Assembly: GCF_023159225.1 (NCBI RefSeq) | Contig: NC_063161.1 | Coordinates: 77,476,267 to 77,540,266 of the forward strand | Direction of reading: 5' to 3' | Length of the DNA stretch: 64,000 nucleotides | Origin: Perognathus longimembris pacificus | Lineage: Eukaryota; Chordata; Mammalia; Rodentia; Heteromyidae | In this document: positions 21,035-30,199 of the stretch, in pieces | How the letters are laid out: every line of letters begins with the position of its first letter | Numbering within the stretch: the stretch's first letter is position 1 | Position numbers and translations under genes: made by a program | The notes under the pieces: model-generated | Told to the model about the DNA's origin: nothing | Seen by the model: the letters and a program-made list of their open reading frames with translations, nothing else | Databases searched by the model: none

Positions 21035-21463
21035 GTAATGGGGTGTAAACTCAGGGTCATACACTTTCACTTGACATTCTAGCTCTATCACTTGGACAAT
21101 GTCTCCAGTCCAACATTTTGCTAGTTAATTGGAGATGGATTCTTGAGGACTTTTTGCTTGGTCTGGCTTTAAACTATAATCCTCCAGATATCAGCCTCTT
21201 TTTTTTTTTTTTTGGCCAGTCCTGGGCCTTGGACTCAGGGCCTGAGCACTGTCCCTGGCTTCTTCCCGCTCAAGGCTAGCACTCTGCCACTTGAGCCACA
21301 GCGCCGCTTCTGGCCGTTTTCTGTATATGTGGTGCTGGGGAATCGAACCTAGGGCCTCGTGTATCTGAGGCAGGCACTCTTGCCACTAGGCTATATCGCC
21401 AGCCCCGATATCAGCCTCTTGTGTAGCTAGAATTATAGGCATGAGCCACCAGTACCTGGATAA
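21032..21463 (-). mobile_element. B1-dID type 1 SINE, split by a younger SINE
   Basis: The right half and linker occupy 21032-21200. The B1 head resumes at 21421 (GTGTAGCTAGAATTATAGGC; ATGAGCCACCAGTACCTGG). It is divided by the insertion at 21201-21406. Confidence 0.85.
21201..21406 (-). mobile_element. IDL-Geo-type SINE, GCGGG subfamily, nested
   Basis: A minus-orientation full-length copy with a T15 lead. It is flanked by a perfect 14 bp TSD, GATATCAGCCTCTT, at 21187-21200 and 21407-21420. It carries the complement of TTGAGCGGGAAGAAGCC and of CCCTAGGTTCGATTCC, the diagnostic set shared with the copies at 24.2, 33.2 and 53.7 kb. It inserted into an older B1-dID. Confidence 0.95.
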
Positions 21464-21474
21464 TTAAGCAAACG

Positions 21475-21756
21475 TTAACAAGTTTAAAGGAATTGAAATC
21501 ATTTAGAGTATATTCTCTGACCACAATAGACTCAAATTGTACATCAATAACAGAAATATAATAGGAAAATCTTCAAACATGGAAACTGAACACATTTTTT
21601 AAATAATTAACTCATGAGACAAAGATGAAGTTTTAAGTAAAATTTTAAAATGTATTTAACCAATAAATGATAAAGTCAAAAAATAATACTTTGAAAATAT
21701 GTGTGTGGCAAAAGCATCCCCAAGAGGGAAATTCATAGTACTAAAATACCTCAGAA
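21475..21756 (+). pseudogene. L1 ORF2 remnant
   Basis: AATCATTTAGAGTATATTC, TCTGACCACAATAGACTC, CATCAATAACAGAAATATA and CAAGAGGGAAATTCATAGTA match, in order, part of a mammalian L1 ORF2. Stops and small indels break every frame. It is cut by the following SINE. Confidence 0.65.
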
Positions 21757-21984
21757 AGCAAGGAGCGAGGTACTATAATCCTATAATCTGAGCTACTCAG
21801 GAAGCTGATAGCTGAAGACTGAAGTTTAAAGTCATCCCAGTCATACAAATCTGAGATACTCTTCTCTCCAGTTAATTAGTAAAAACCCAGAAGAGGAGAC
21901 ACAGCTCAAGTGGTAGAGTGCCAGCATTCAATACAAAATCTAAGCAAGAGTTTGAGGCCCTGAGTATAAGCCTCAGTACTGACA
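21757..21984 (+). mobile_element. B1-dID type 1 SINE with (AC)n tail
   Basis: CTATAATCTGAGCTACTCAGG, linker CTCCAGTTAATTAGTAAAAAC, and ID half CACAGCTCAAGTGGTAGAGTG. It is more diverged than average and is followed by the CA array. Confidence 0.8.
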
Positions 21985-22000
21985 CCACACACACATACAT

Positions 22001-22035
<35 letters not shown>

Positions 22036-22040
22036 TACTC
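21985..22040 (+). repeat. interrupted (AC)n
   Basis: Has an ATACATGC interruption near 21995. It continues the SINE 3' end. Confidence 0.93.
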
Positions 22041-22595
22041 ACAATGCAGGTTCTGACTCAGGATGTCTAGAGTAAACCTCGGAGTCCAATCTTCACAAGC
22101 TCAGGTGGGCAGTATTGCCACTGACCTGTGAGTCCTACTTTGCATAACCAACCAATCAGCAGAGCTCATGTCAACAGACATGTTAATTGATCTAGTCATT
22201 AATAAAAATAGAAAAAAATAACTTTAAGAAATGACAGATATTCCTGAGCATGTAAAATATTGACTTCATCCATGGTCAGGTAGAAAACAATTTTTAGCCA
22301 GTTCAGAGGATCCCCCTCTGGGATTTTTGGCTCTCAGAGCCCACCTTCCTTCTGGGGTGTCAGGTTCCCCATGGCCTAGCCCATCTTGGCTCTCAGGAAC
22401 ATGGGAGGCCATCTCTTTCTAAAGGAAGGAGACAGCACTTCATGTTCACAGTTCTTCTCATGGCTTGGACTCCTGAAGCTCTAGGAAGGACACTGTGGTC
22501 ACAGCCAGTCCCTGTGGGTCCGTATGATACATGTCTCAACCTCCAGCTGCCTCCTTCTCCTTTTCCTCTTGTCTCCAACACTATAACCAAAGCTA
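22041..22595. other. unique non-coding sequence
   Basis: The first part (22140-22260) is A-rich and may be residual L1. Nothing definite is seen. Confidence 0.35.
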
Positions 22596-22597
22596 GT

Positions 22598-22634
<37 letters not shown>
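22596..22634 (+). repeat. (GT)n(GA)n compound microsatellite
   Basis: GTGTG run to 22620, then GAGAGAGAGAGAG to 22634. It is not attached to a recognisable SINE. Confidence 0.95.
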
Positions 22635-22901
22635 CAGCATACCAGCAAGATATGCCAACTGTCGCTGTGTACAGTCCTAGCACTAAATTCTCAGGGAAAG
22701 TGGGATTTGGCTCTGGGTTTACCTGTAGCTAGCAGTTGTCTTATTTATCATGGGGAGATCAAAATAGTGGTTGGAAAGGAAAGATCTAACCTAGTTTGAC
22801 ATGCCTTTGCAGGCTGTCACAAAGGCAACCTGCCAGCCAGCCAGCTCTGTCCCTGACCCCTGATCAATAAACTTGCTCCCTGAAATCATAGTGATGACTA
22901 T

Positions 22902-22973
22902 ACACACACACACACACATGCACATGCACACACACATGCACACACACACACACACACATAAACACACACACAT
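22902..22973 (+). repeat. interrupted (CA)n
   Basis: CA array with ATGCACATG and ATAAAC interruptions. Confidence 0.93.
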
Positions 22974-23319
22974 ACTTGGTAAAGGTGTTTTGATTCTTAG
23001 CTCTATTGGTTGCAATTTCCTGCAGTTTACTCTGTGAAAGTTACTATTATTGTTTCTCTTTGTATATACATTTTTTAATGTCCCAAGGAGGCATAAAGAA
23101 GTGACCATCTAGAGATTGGATGCACTAAAAAAATACAGGAGAAATACTGGCTGGGGGTCTGGGCGGGGGATCAGAAGCACAGCAGCCGTCATTGGCAGCA
23201 GGCTTGACCTGGAGCTGCCAAGAATCCATCCCCCTGATAGCCGCCACTTTCGTGAGATGCTGACATGCAGGGTCTGTACTGTGGTGCCAGCGGCTTCGTG
23301 GCCAACCCTGCTATAAGCC
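22974..23319. other. unique non-coding sequence
   Basis: No repeat or gene is recognised. Confidence 0.4.
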
Positions 23320-23885
23320 CTCCACACAGATCTAGTTATTTGGCTGTTGTTATGGGAACAGCACAATTACGGCCAAATTGGAGTGGTGATGGGGGACAAA
23401 ATAGGAAGTGAATCGGGGGTGGCAAAATTGCTATTTTCATCCCAACGTATTTTGGCTGATCACCTGGGCTGAATTTGAACAACAATCAGGACAATCAGGT
23501 AGCAGAAACCCTGTTCAGCTCTGGGGATTATAGGGCTGGGTTTATGCTTTTTTAAAAAAATTATCTTTTAAAGAAGAAATACCACATCCTCTCATATTTA
23601 TAATTTTATGAAAAATACTATACTTGTGCATCAGTGCAGAAAGTTCAATGATGTTTCAAGATTTTCTGTGCCTCTTTACTTTCATTGTCTAAGTTAATAC
23701 ATGCCCCAAATATGTAATTTTGCAATTTAACATTTGTTGATTGGAAAATCTACTGTAGAGGTAAATAATTTTCCAAAAGAATTGTTGTCATTATCTAGGA
23801 GTAATGCAGTGATCAGGCAAATGCTTGACTAGGAGCTAATGAAGACAGTAATTGACAGGCCATGGCCGCTCACACTCTGTGAGCC
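23320..23885. promoter_or_regulatory. candidate conserved non-coding block with paired SOX-like and homeodomain/MEIS-like sites
   Basis: A repeat-free block. AACAACAATCAGGACAATCAGG near 23480-23500 holds two ACAATCAGG repeats. AATTGTTGTCATTATC lies near 23781, and GGAGCTAATGAAGACAG followed by TAATTGACAGG lies near 23835-23860. The clustering fits an enhancer, but conservation cannot be tested here. Confidence 0.3.
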
Positions 23886-23935
23886 CCACCTTCTCCACAG
23901 CAACAGCTAAGAGGACTTTTGCTTCCCACATAGTC

Positions 23936-24158
23936 CTTGCTGTTGGCTCACACCTGCCATCTTAGCTACTCAGGGACTGAGATCTGAGGATTGCAGTTTG
24001 AAGCCAGGCCATGCAGGAAAGTTTGTGAGACTTTTATCTCCAATTCACCACCAAAAAGCCAGAAGTGGAGGTGTGGCTCAAGTAGTAGAATGCTAGCCTT
24101 GAGCAAAAAAATAGCTCAGGTGTAGCACCCAGGTCCTGAGTTCAAGATCCAGGACTGG
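23936..24158 (+). mobile_element. B1-dID type 1 SINE
   Basis: CTGTTGGCTCACACCTGCC head, linker TCTCCAATTCACCACCAAAAA, ID half GTGTGGCTCAAGTAGTAGAA. Its 3' end was split by the next insertion, and its CA-rich tail resumes at 24378. Confidence 0.88.
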
Positions 24159-24363
24159 GGCTGGGGATATAGCCTAGTGGCAAGAGTGCCTGCCTCGGAT
24201 ACATGAGGCCCTAGGTTCGATTCCCCAGCACCACATATACAGAAAACGGCCAGAAGCGGTGATGTGGCTCAAGTGGTAGAGTGCTAGCCTTGAGCGGGAA
24301 GAAGCCAGGGACAGTACTCAGGCCCTGAGTCCAAAGGCCCAGGACTGGCAAAAAAAAAAAAAA
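24159..24363 (+). mobile_element. IDL-Geo-type SINE, GCGGG subfamily, nested
   Basis: A full-length copy flanked by a perfect 14 bp TSD, AGATCCAGGACTGG, at 24145-24158 and 24364-24377. It has B box GGTTCGATTCC and GAGCGGGAAGAAGCC. It inserted into the 3' tail of a B1-dID. Confidence 0.95.
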
Positions 24364-24377
24364 AGATCCAGGACTGG

Positions 24378-24446
24378 AGCATATGCACACAAACACATGC
24401 ATGAGCACACACATGCACGAGCACAAACACACACACACACACACAA
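24378..24446 (+). repeat. interrupted (CA)n tail
   Basis: CA-rich tail of the older SINE, displaced by the nested insertion. Confidence 0.88.
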
Positions 24447-24456
24447 TGTCATCTTA

Positions 24457-24540
24457 AGGCTAGAGGCATAGCTCAAATGGTAGAACACCTGCTTAGCAAG
24501 CACAAAGTCTCAACTTCAAAACCCAGTACCACCAAAACCC
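24457..24540 (+). mobile_element. ID monomer, type 2 kind
   Basis: GGCTAGAGGCATAGCTCAAA, CACCTGCTTAGCAAGC and ACTTCAAAACCCAGTACCACC. No B1 half is next to it. Confidence 0.75.
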
Positions 24541-24641
24541 AAGAGTATAGATACAAAAAGGGCATTACAAGTTCACACAAAACTTTTCTCCTTCCATCTC
24601 CCAAATCATAACAATAAAGTACCCATATATTTAAAAAAAAA

Positions 24642-24855
24642 TGGGTGGCTCACTCCTAAACTACTAAGGAGGTTGAGACCTAGAGATGCATGGCTCAAAG
24701 CCAGCTTGGGCAGAAAAGTCTAGGAGACTCCATATCCAGCTGACAAGTAAAGTAGTGGCCTGAAGGCATGGCTCAAGTTACAGAGCTTCAATTGGGAGCA
24801 CACAAAACTAATGAGAGTGTGAGGCCCTGAGTTCAAGTCCTAGAACCAGCACTAG
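24642..24855 (+). mobile_element. B1-dID SINE, diverged
   Basis: GGGTGGCTCACTCCTAAACT head, CCAGCTGACAAGTAAAGTAG linker, GGCATGGCTCAAGTTACAGA ID half, end GAGTTCAAGTCCTAGAACC. It is followed by a tetranucleotide tract. Confidence 0.75.
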
Positions 24856-24960
24856 ATAGATTCATTGGTACATACATAGATAGGCAGACAAAAGACATAT
24901 AGGTGGGCAGAGAGGTAGGTAGGTAGATAGACAGACAGACAGACATCAGGCAGGCAAGTA
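24856..24960 (+). repeat. (ATAG/CAGA/GGTA)n tetranucleotide tract
   Basis: TAGATAGACAGACAGACAGAC core with imperfect flanks. It separates two oppositely oriented SINEs. Confidence 0.88.
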
Positions 24961-24969
24961 TATGGACAG

Positions 24970-25218
24970 ATTTTTTTCTTGCCAGTCCTGGTGCTTGAAC
25001 TCTTGGTCTGGGTGCTGTCCCTGGGCTCCTTTTGCTCGAAGCTGTCACTCTACCACTTGAGCCAAAGTGCTATTTCTGGCTTTTTTGGTGTGTGATTAAT
25101 TGGAGATAAGAGTCTCATGGACTTTCCTGCCCAGACTGGCTTCGAACCACAATTCTCAGTTCTTAGTCTCCTGAGTAGCTAGCATTACAGGCATGAGCCA
25201 CAGGCACCTAGCTAGCTA
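24970..25218 (-). mobile_element. B1-dID type 1 SINE
   Basis: A complete minus-strand dimer: CCAGTCCTGGTGCTTGAAC, TGATTAATTGGAGATAAGAG and TTACAGGCATGAGCCAC. With the plus copy at 24642 it forms a close inverted pair around the tetranucleotide. Confidence 0.9.
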
Positions 25219-25459
25219 TATCTTTTTTAAGACTCAAATTCTTCAGGAGCTAAATCCCATTATGTGGCAGGGCTGTCTGCATTCGAGGACTATGTCAGAT
25301 CTGGCGAGGATGCCTCCACACAGGAATACAGACCAGACAGTGTCTCTGTAAGACACAAAGCCTTGCACCACCAATATAAAGGCTGATTACTTCAGAGCCT
25401 TGTGAGTGGATAGAGGCCATTTCTGCACTGTATGTGATAAAGGGCTGACTCTAGGGAGG

Positions 25460-25461
<2 letters not shown>
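25219..25461. other. unique non-coding sequence
   Basis: The last 45 bp before the CA array (CTGCACTGTATGTGATA...GGGAGGAA) resemble 26527-26563, which also precedes a CA array. Confidence 0.4.
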
Positions 25462-25501
<40 letters not shown>

Positions 25502-25512
25502 ACACACACACA
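25462..25512 (+). repeat. (AC)n
   Basis: AC array with one ATACAC interruption. Confidence 0.95.
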
Positions 25513-25539
25513 GCCTTTTGATTAAACATGAGCTTTTAC

Positions 25540-25785
25540 TCTGTGTGTGCCAGTATTAGGGCTCAGGACCCGGGCACCATCGCTTAGCTTTGTGCTCAAG
25601 GCTTGGGTGCTTTCATTACCACTTGAACCATACTTTCACTTCTTTATTTTTTTTTTGCTAGTTAATTGAATAATAAAAGTCCCATGGACTTTCCTGCCAG
25701 AGCTGGCTGGCTTCAAATTGCGATCTTCAGATCTCAGCCTCTTGAGTCACGAGGATTATCAGCATGAGCCACCAGCTCCCCGCCA
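25540..25785 (-). mobile_element. B1-dID type 1 SINE
   Basis: GTGTGTGCCAGTATTAGGGC, GTTAATTGAATAATAAAAGTC, and B1 head end ATTATCAGCATGAGCCACC, in minus orientation. Confidence 0.85.
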
Positions 25786-25998
25786 AGATGAGCTTTCAAA
25801 CTAAAATTTCCAAACACATCCTTTAAAAGATGAGTTGAAAATTCACCATTTCCAAGAAAATGCAAGGATTGAACAATCCAGGAAAAAAGAAAAGAAAACA
25901 AAAACACCTTTAAAACAGGATCAGGATAATGAACAAAATGTAGGCAGATAAGAACAAAGAGAAAAGAAAAAAAATGAATTCAATGATCCTGGAAATTG

Positions 25999-26040
25999 CC
26001 TGGATGAGGTAGGTCGATGCCTATAATCACAGCTACATAG
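25999..26040 (+). mobile_element. B1 head fragment split by an LTR
   Basis: GGTCGATGCCTATAATCACAG then CTACATAG is a B1 5' part. Matching downstream B1 sequence (GTGGTTCAAGACCAGCTTGG) resumes near 26415-26475, so an insertion of about 374 bp separates the halves. Confidence 0.65.
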
Positions 26041-26414
26041 TGAAAGCATCCATCCCAGAAAACTACACCAACACAGTCACGTAGAGGAAAAGTAGTTTAT
26101 TGCCAGCTCAGGCTGACAAGCCCCCTCCCAAAGGGAGAGGGAGAAAATGGCACCTCTCTCCCACACTTATAACATGAGGCTAGAGATGGGAGGTACTCTG
26201 CTTGTACAGCTAGGTCTGGGAAGAGAGTGTGAGGACCTATCTGGGAGGAACCAGCAACCAGCCAGAGCCCTGGGGGTTCTCTTTTCTTTGTGAATGGCAG
26301 GGCAGAGTTCAGTTCTGGGTGGAGTTCCATCCCCAGATGCAGCTAGGGCTAGAGATAGAAGCAGCTCCAGGAAGGGAAGTGGGAGGGCTGAGGATCTGAG
26401 ATGGAGGGTATGCA
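26041..26414 (-). mobile_element. probable solo LTR of an endogenous retrovirus
   Basis: A roughly 374 bp block interrupts a B1 and has TG...CA termini. On the minus strand it has a TATA-like TTATAA (26166-26172 region) and a polyadenylation signal AATAAA (complement at 26096-26101). No internal retroviral coding sequence is present and the flanking TSD is no longer recognisable. Its layout parallels the better supported LTR at 30362. An alternative is an unrelated inserted fragment. Confidence 0.5.
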
Positions 26415-26562
26415 GAAACTCAGGAAGTGGTGGTGAGAAGTATTGTGGTTCAAGACCAGCTTGGGCAAAAAGTTACTGAAACTCTGATCACAAAAGACAA
26501 GCTGGTGTGTAGACAGAGTACGTTGCTGCACTGTATGTCATACAGGACTGAACCAGGGAAGG

Positions 26563-26563
<1 letters not shown>

Positions 26564-26600
<37 letters not shown>
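26564..26600 (+). repeat. (AC)n
   Basis: An uninterrupted AC array preceded by the CTGCACTGTATGT motif shared with 25422. Confidence 0.95.
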
Positions 26601-26603
<3 letters not shown>

Positions 26604-26685
26604 TTTCTATGCAAGGTGAGATTTTTTTGGCAGGGGCTTACAAAAGGAGGAGGGAAGGGTGAGCAAGAGCAGTCATTACATTTAA

Positions 26686-26850
26686 TGGACACTACATGAA
26701 AACTGAACTATATAACTTGAGGGCAGGGATGGAGGAGAATGATGAAAGTGGTGACATTGATCAAGATGCCTTGTACTTACAATTTCACGTATGGAATTGA
26801 AACCACTTTGTACAACTAATTTACAATAATCACTAATAATAATATAAAAG
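26686..26850 (+). mobile_element. degraded young-type L1 tail
   Basis: TGGACACTACATGAAAACTG, AACTATATAACTTGAGGGC, GTGGTGACATTGATCAAGA and ACTTTGTACAACTAATTTAC parallel the element at 30240-30760. It is more diverged than the other copies. Confidence 0.6.
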
Positions 26851-26857
26851 ACAAGCT

Positions 26858-27045
26858 AATATTCTTGGTTACTTGGGAAGTGAAGGTAGGAAGATTGTGG
26901 TTCAAGGTTGGTCAGACAAAAGCATGGTGAGACCCTGTCTGAAAAACAAACTAAAGCAGAAAGGGCTGGAGGCAGACTTCAGGTGATCAAGCACCTGCTA
27001 ACCTTGCACAAGGCTCTAAATTTGATCTCTAGCACTGCAAAAAGC
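26858..27045 (+). mobile_element. B1-dID type 2 SINE
   Basis: TTACTTGGGAAGTGAAGGTAG, GAAAAACAAACTAAAGCAG linker and a degenerate ID half (AAGCACCTGCTAACCTTGC). Confidence 0.75.
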
Positions 27046-27585
27046 CAACAACAAAAATTATCTGACAAAGATTTTAAATTTATAAAATGTTTCCATGAGC
27101 TGTATGCATACACCTGAAATGAATAAAAATACAGAAAGTTTCAGCACAGGAATAGAAACTATTTTTAAAATAAAATTTTAAAAAATCTTTAGAACTGAAA
27201 AATACAGCTATAATAAAACTTCACTGCTTAAGAACAGAATGGGGAAGAGAGCCAAAGAACATTGAACTTGAAGATAGAACTAACTACCCAATCAAAACAA
27301 CAAAGAAAATGCACTGAAAAAAGGAAAAGGGCAGAACTTCAGAAATCTGTGACATTGTAACAAAAAACCTAACATTCCTAATATCTGATTCCAAGAAAAG
27401 AGTCCATTTTCTCCAAAGGATTTCTTCCCAATTCCTTTCAATTTATGGAAAGGAGGAGTGGCTAAAGAGTCCCTAAATTTGGCAAAAGAAAGACATTTGT
27501 AGATTCAAGGAGATGAGCACATACCAAATAGGATAATACAAAATAAATCACGTTTATGAAAACTCTTGTTTAAAAAGAAAGTGAA

Positions 27586-27815
27586 GACCAGGTGCCAGTG
27601 GCTCATGCCTATAAACCTAGCTAGTTAGGAAGCTGCGATCTGAGGTTTGCAGTGTGAAGGCAGCCCAGATAGGAAAGTTCATGAGATTTTTCCCTCCAAT
27701 TAACCACAAAAAGCCAGAAATGGAACTTTGACTCAATTAGTAGAGTGCTAGCCTTGAACACAAAAGCTCAGGGACAGTGCCCAGGCTCAGCATTCGAGCC
27801 CAGGACCAGCAAAAA
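27586..27815 (+). mobile_element. B1-dID type 1 SINE inside L1 remnant
   Basis: CAGGTGCCAGTGGCTCATGCC, linker CTCCAATTAACCACAAAAAG, ID half TAGTAGAGTGCTAGCCTTG, A-rich tail. Confidence 0.88.
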
Positions 27816-28000
27816 AAGAAAGGAAAAAAAAGTAGAAGAATAAAATAATGACAATGGATTTTCTTGCAGAAACCAGGAAGACAGAAGAAAGTTATAGCAC
27901 TTTTCAGACAAAAAGAATTTTGCATCCAGGATAATATCTTTCCAGAATTTAGACAAGTTAAGACTTTTCAAAAAACACTTAAGAGATAAAGTGTTAATAA

Positions 28001-28100
28001 ATTGTCCAGGCTGGTTGTGAACTCCTGGGTTCAAATGCTTCTCCTGTCTCAGCCTCCTGAATAGCTGGAATTACAAATATGTACCACCAGACCCAGCTCT
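28001..28100 (-). mobile_element. B1 monomer inside L1 remnant
   Basis: TTGTCCAGGCTGGTTGTGAAC, CAGCCTCCTGAATAGCTGG and CCACCAGACCCAGCTCT. It is a single unit without an ID half. Confidence 0.8.
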
Positions 28101-28250
28101 GTATACATTTTTGAATGAAGAGAAGCTGAGAAAATCTGTCACTAGCAGAGCTATGATAAAAGAATGACTAAAGAAAGTTCTATGAGCAGGACAAAAATGA
28201 TAAATAATGATACCTTTTTTGTCAGGCAAGAGCTAAAAAACATAATAAAC

Positions 28251-28492
28251 ATTTCTCTTCTTGAGTTTTCTAAATTATGATGGGAGCCACAATTATAACT
28301 CTGATGATTCCCAGTGTGTATAGAGATAATTATATCATAATTGTGGGAGGATGAAGGAACCATGAAGAGAAATAAATTTTCTTACATTCCCCTTGCTCTG
28401 ATAAAATATTGATACCAGTCGGCTATGAAATATTGGGTATATACAATGGAATACCTTGAGCAACAAATAACAAATCCATAAAGATATTTTCA
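28251..28492. other. AT-rich non-coding sequence
   Basis: GGGTATATACAATGGAATACC (28435-28455) is typical of L1 ORF2 or 3' remnants. The rest is not identified. Confidence 0.35.
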
Positions 28493-28572
28493 GAGGTTGG
28501 GAATTTAGCTCTATGGAAGAACACTCGCTTGGCAAGTGCAAGGCCCTGAGTTCAGTCCTCAGCTCTGAATAA
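28493..28572 (+). mobile_element. ID monomer
   Basis: GAGGTTGGGAATTTAGCTC, ACTCGCTTGGCAAGTGC and GAGTTCAGTCCTCAG form a single ID unit with an A-rich tail. The anticodon-arm region is not preserved, so it is not a tRNA gene. Confidence 0.8.
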
Positions 28573-28684
28573 AAATAAAAATTTAAAAATAAGCTAGAAT
28601 ATTTTTAAAAACACTACAACTAAATCAATACAGAATTAAAATATAAAGGAGTCAAAGGACTATAAGAAAGTAGAAAAAAAAGGG

Positions 28685-28893
28685 GGGGCTGGGAATATGG
28701 CCTAGTGGCAAGAGTGCTTGCCCCATATACATGAAGCCCTAGGTTCAATTCCTCAGCACCACATATATAGAAAAGGCCAGAAATGGTCCTTTGGCTCAAG
28801 TGGCAGAGGGCTAGCCTTGAGCAAAAAGAAGCCAGGGACAGTGCTCAGGCCCTGAGTCCAAGGCCCAGGACTGGCAAAAAAAAAAAAAAAAAG
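28685..28893 (+). mobile_element. IDL-Geo-type SINE, AAAA subfamily, diverged
   Basis: Full length with several substitutions (CCCTAGGTTCAATTCC, GGTCCTTTGGCTCAAG). It has the right-half marker GAGCAAAAAGAAGCC and a poly-A tail of about 17. The likely TSD is imperfect (AAAGTAGAAAAAAA against AAAGTAGCAAAAAAA). It marks the left edge of the old L1 that follows. Confidence 0.88.
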
Positions 28894-30199
28894 TAGCAAA
28901 AAAAAGAAACAGGAATTAAAATCAGGAAACAGACATTCAGTTTCAGCTCCAACATGTAGAGTAGTTTAGAAATCTCTCCCATTCTCAAAATGGAAAAAAA
29001 AAAAAAGCCACTGAACAATCAAAATCTCTTAGATCCATCACAGGATTGAGGTCACAGGACAAAACATGGCATTGAAGTTGGATGAATACAGAGAATCCCA
29101 GAATTCCCTGCAGCCGATAACAGAAACACTGACAAGGGAGGTGACAAACTCGTGATGCCTAAGGGCCAGCTGGAGTGTTGCACTTCCAAGAGATTTCCAG
29201 GCTGAAGAAAGGTCCCCTCCGGCGTTAGGCAGGGGGAAGCAAAAGTAGTCATTCTGTTCTCAGAAGCAAAGTTCTTCTCTCAGAGGGGATCTCCAAAATC
29301 TCCTCTATTTGGGAATAATTTGGTGACTGGACCCCATTCTAGCTTCCTTTTCTCACACCCAGGGTGGATAAAATAGCTGGGCAACTCTTCTGAAAGACAC
29401 AGCACAGGGATTTGGGCCAACTTTTGTTAAATAAAACCCTGAGATTTAATCATAAGATTACAGGCTCCCCTCCTATCTTATCATCACATCAACAGAGCTC
29501 CAATACATCAACAATGGATTAAAACTGAGAGCTACAAGACACAGACTCTTCAAAAGGGAGTTTCCAGGGAAACCCAAAGACAATAGAGAATGGAGAGGGG
29601 AACAAGGACTTGAACAAAACCTCTGACACCTACAGTTTCTACTAACATTAAACTTAGCCAGATAATCACCAAACCCTCACATGGCAAGCCTATTTATCTC
29701 CCCTTGTTCCTGGTACCTGTTACTTTATGTCTGACTTTTAAACAAACAATGGCAGGCATGTTAAAGGGAAAGAATAAAAAGGGAAAGTTTGAAGAGACAA
29801 ATCAAAATCAGAACCAGCCTCAGACATGGCACAGATGGTGAGTGAGATCTACAGGCTGAGAATGTAAAATGTTATGATTACTAGGCAAAGGGGGTGTGGC
29901 AGGAAAAGAGACAGTGTGGGAGAACATGGCACAGGGTCAGCATGGATGGACACATAAATGAAGAGGAAAAGGGCATGCTAGCATCAGACCATGTGGTGAC
30001 CCAAACGAGGAACGCTTTTGATGGGCTCATCAGTAGATTGGACATGAATGTGGAATGAATCAGTTAAGTATGAAAATGTCAACAGAAACTCCACAAACTG
30101 AAACACAAAGAAGGAAAAAGAATAAATGACAAAGCTTGGAATAGAATATCCAAGGATGATGGCATCGGTGTAAAAAGTGTGATATCTGGTGGAGAGGGA

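Larger units (their letters stand above)
27120..28250 (+). pseudogene. L1 5'/ORF1 remnant carrying two SINEs
   Basis: GAACTTGAAGATAGAACTAAC, CTTCAGAAATCTGTGACATTG, GTAGATTCAAGGAGATGAGC, GACAATGGATTTTCTTGC and AAAAGAATGACTAAAGAAAG match successive parts of a mammalian L1 ORF1 in the plus direction. All frames are broken by stops and indels. SINEs at 27586 and 28001 interrupt it. Confidence 0.65.

Noticed and set aside
21475..21756. Reverse-transcriptase-like remnant considered as a functional ORF
   Set aside because: Ancient L1 ORF2 fragment with stops and indels in all frames, truncated by a SINE.
28001..28100. Alu-like sequence that could suggest primate DNA
   Set aside because: It is a 7SL-derived B1 monomer. 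The surrounding ID-type and IDL-Geo SINEs are rodent-specific.
28493..28572. tRNA-Ala-like segments with A and B boxes (also the head of every IDL-Geo copy)
   Set aside because: Cloverleaf arms are not preserved and poly-A tails and TSDs follow, so these are tRNA-derived SINEs and not tRNA genes.
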